Of a DNA stretch of 5,673 bases, positions 5,599-5,673 are shown piece by piece (positions within the stretch are counted from its first letter, which is position 1; each line of letters starts with the position of its first letter). The stretch lies in contig CANOGG010000091.1 in NCBI GenBank assembly GCA_947565485.1, forward strand, positions 1 to 5,673, in the 5' to 3' direction. A program made the position numbers and the translations under genes. The notes beneath the pieces were generated by a model that saw only the letters and a program-made list of their open reading frames with translations, was not told the DNA's origin and made no database searches. The DNA is from an uncultured Mycoplasma sp. Lineage in GTDB: Bacteria > Bacillota_I > Bacilli_A > RF39 > UBA660.

Positions 5599-5673
5599 CA
5601 ACATTTTATTCTAAAAATATTCGCTGTGTATTAAATAACGGGTGATGGCCTAAAATTATATTCAGCATAAATC

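Noticed and set aside
5631..5672. Possible 3' end of a gene on -, open for 13 codons to the window edge and ending in TAA
   Set aside because: An open run of 13 codons is expected by chance. The sequence beyond the edge is needed, and the tail matches no family I know.
1..5673. Mycoplasma-type genetic code with TGA as Trp
   Set aside because: TGA ends the miniprotein and the second hydrolase and forms the prfB regulatory stop, Trp codons checked are TGG, and RF2 itself is present.

Overview
The window comes from an A+T-rich, low-GC bacterium, most likely an anaerobic member of the Bacillota (Clostridia or a related gut lineage). The support is A/T-ending codons, strong AGGAGG-type ribosome binding sites, sigma-A-like promoters, a class I superoxide reductase typical of anaerobes, and a prfB gene with the classical +1 frameshift. 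TGA is a stop codon here (it ends two genes and the prfB zero frame) and Trp is encoded by TGG, so the mycoplasma genetic code does not apply. Species cannot be set from the sequence.

Layout. A small XRE-type regulator with a C-terminal zinc ribbon (52-432) is the only gene on the + strand. It meets prfB (release factor 2, 1512 to 444 on the - strand) tail to tail at a shared 13-bp hairpin that contains both stop codons. Upstream of prfB, also on the - strand, are an unrecognised 267-aa protein (2415 to 1612), desulfoferrodoxin (2823 to 2440) and a Nudix-like protein (3409 to 2927). The first two are 24 nt apart and look co-transcribed. The Nudix-like gene has its own extended -10 promoter.

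The right third is a separate - strand operon closed by a hairpin terminator near 3480-3501. It holds a 43-aa membrane miniprotein (5546 to 5415), a membrane-anchored alpha/beta hydrolase (5418 to 4441) that overlaps it by ATGA, and a second, distantly related membrane-anchored alpha/beta hydrolase (4417 to 3509). Both hydrolases have a recognisable Ser-Asp-His set and one N-terminal hydrophobic anchor, so they probably act on ester substrates at the outer face of the membrane.

How the genes relate. prfB is translation housekeeping with frameshift autoregulation. Desulfoferrodoxin removes superoxide, and its partner gene is unknown. The Nudix-like protein may hydrolyse nucleoside-diphosphate derivatives, but its box is irregular. 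The most under-described parts are the miniprotein/twin-esterase operon, the orphan gene next to desulfoferrodoxin, and the regulator, whose promoter carries a dyad and leaves almost no mRNA leader. I see no RNA genes, CRISPR, insertion sequences or prophage. No stretch over 300 bases lacks a gene.
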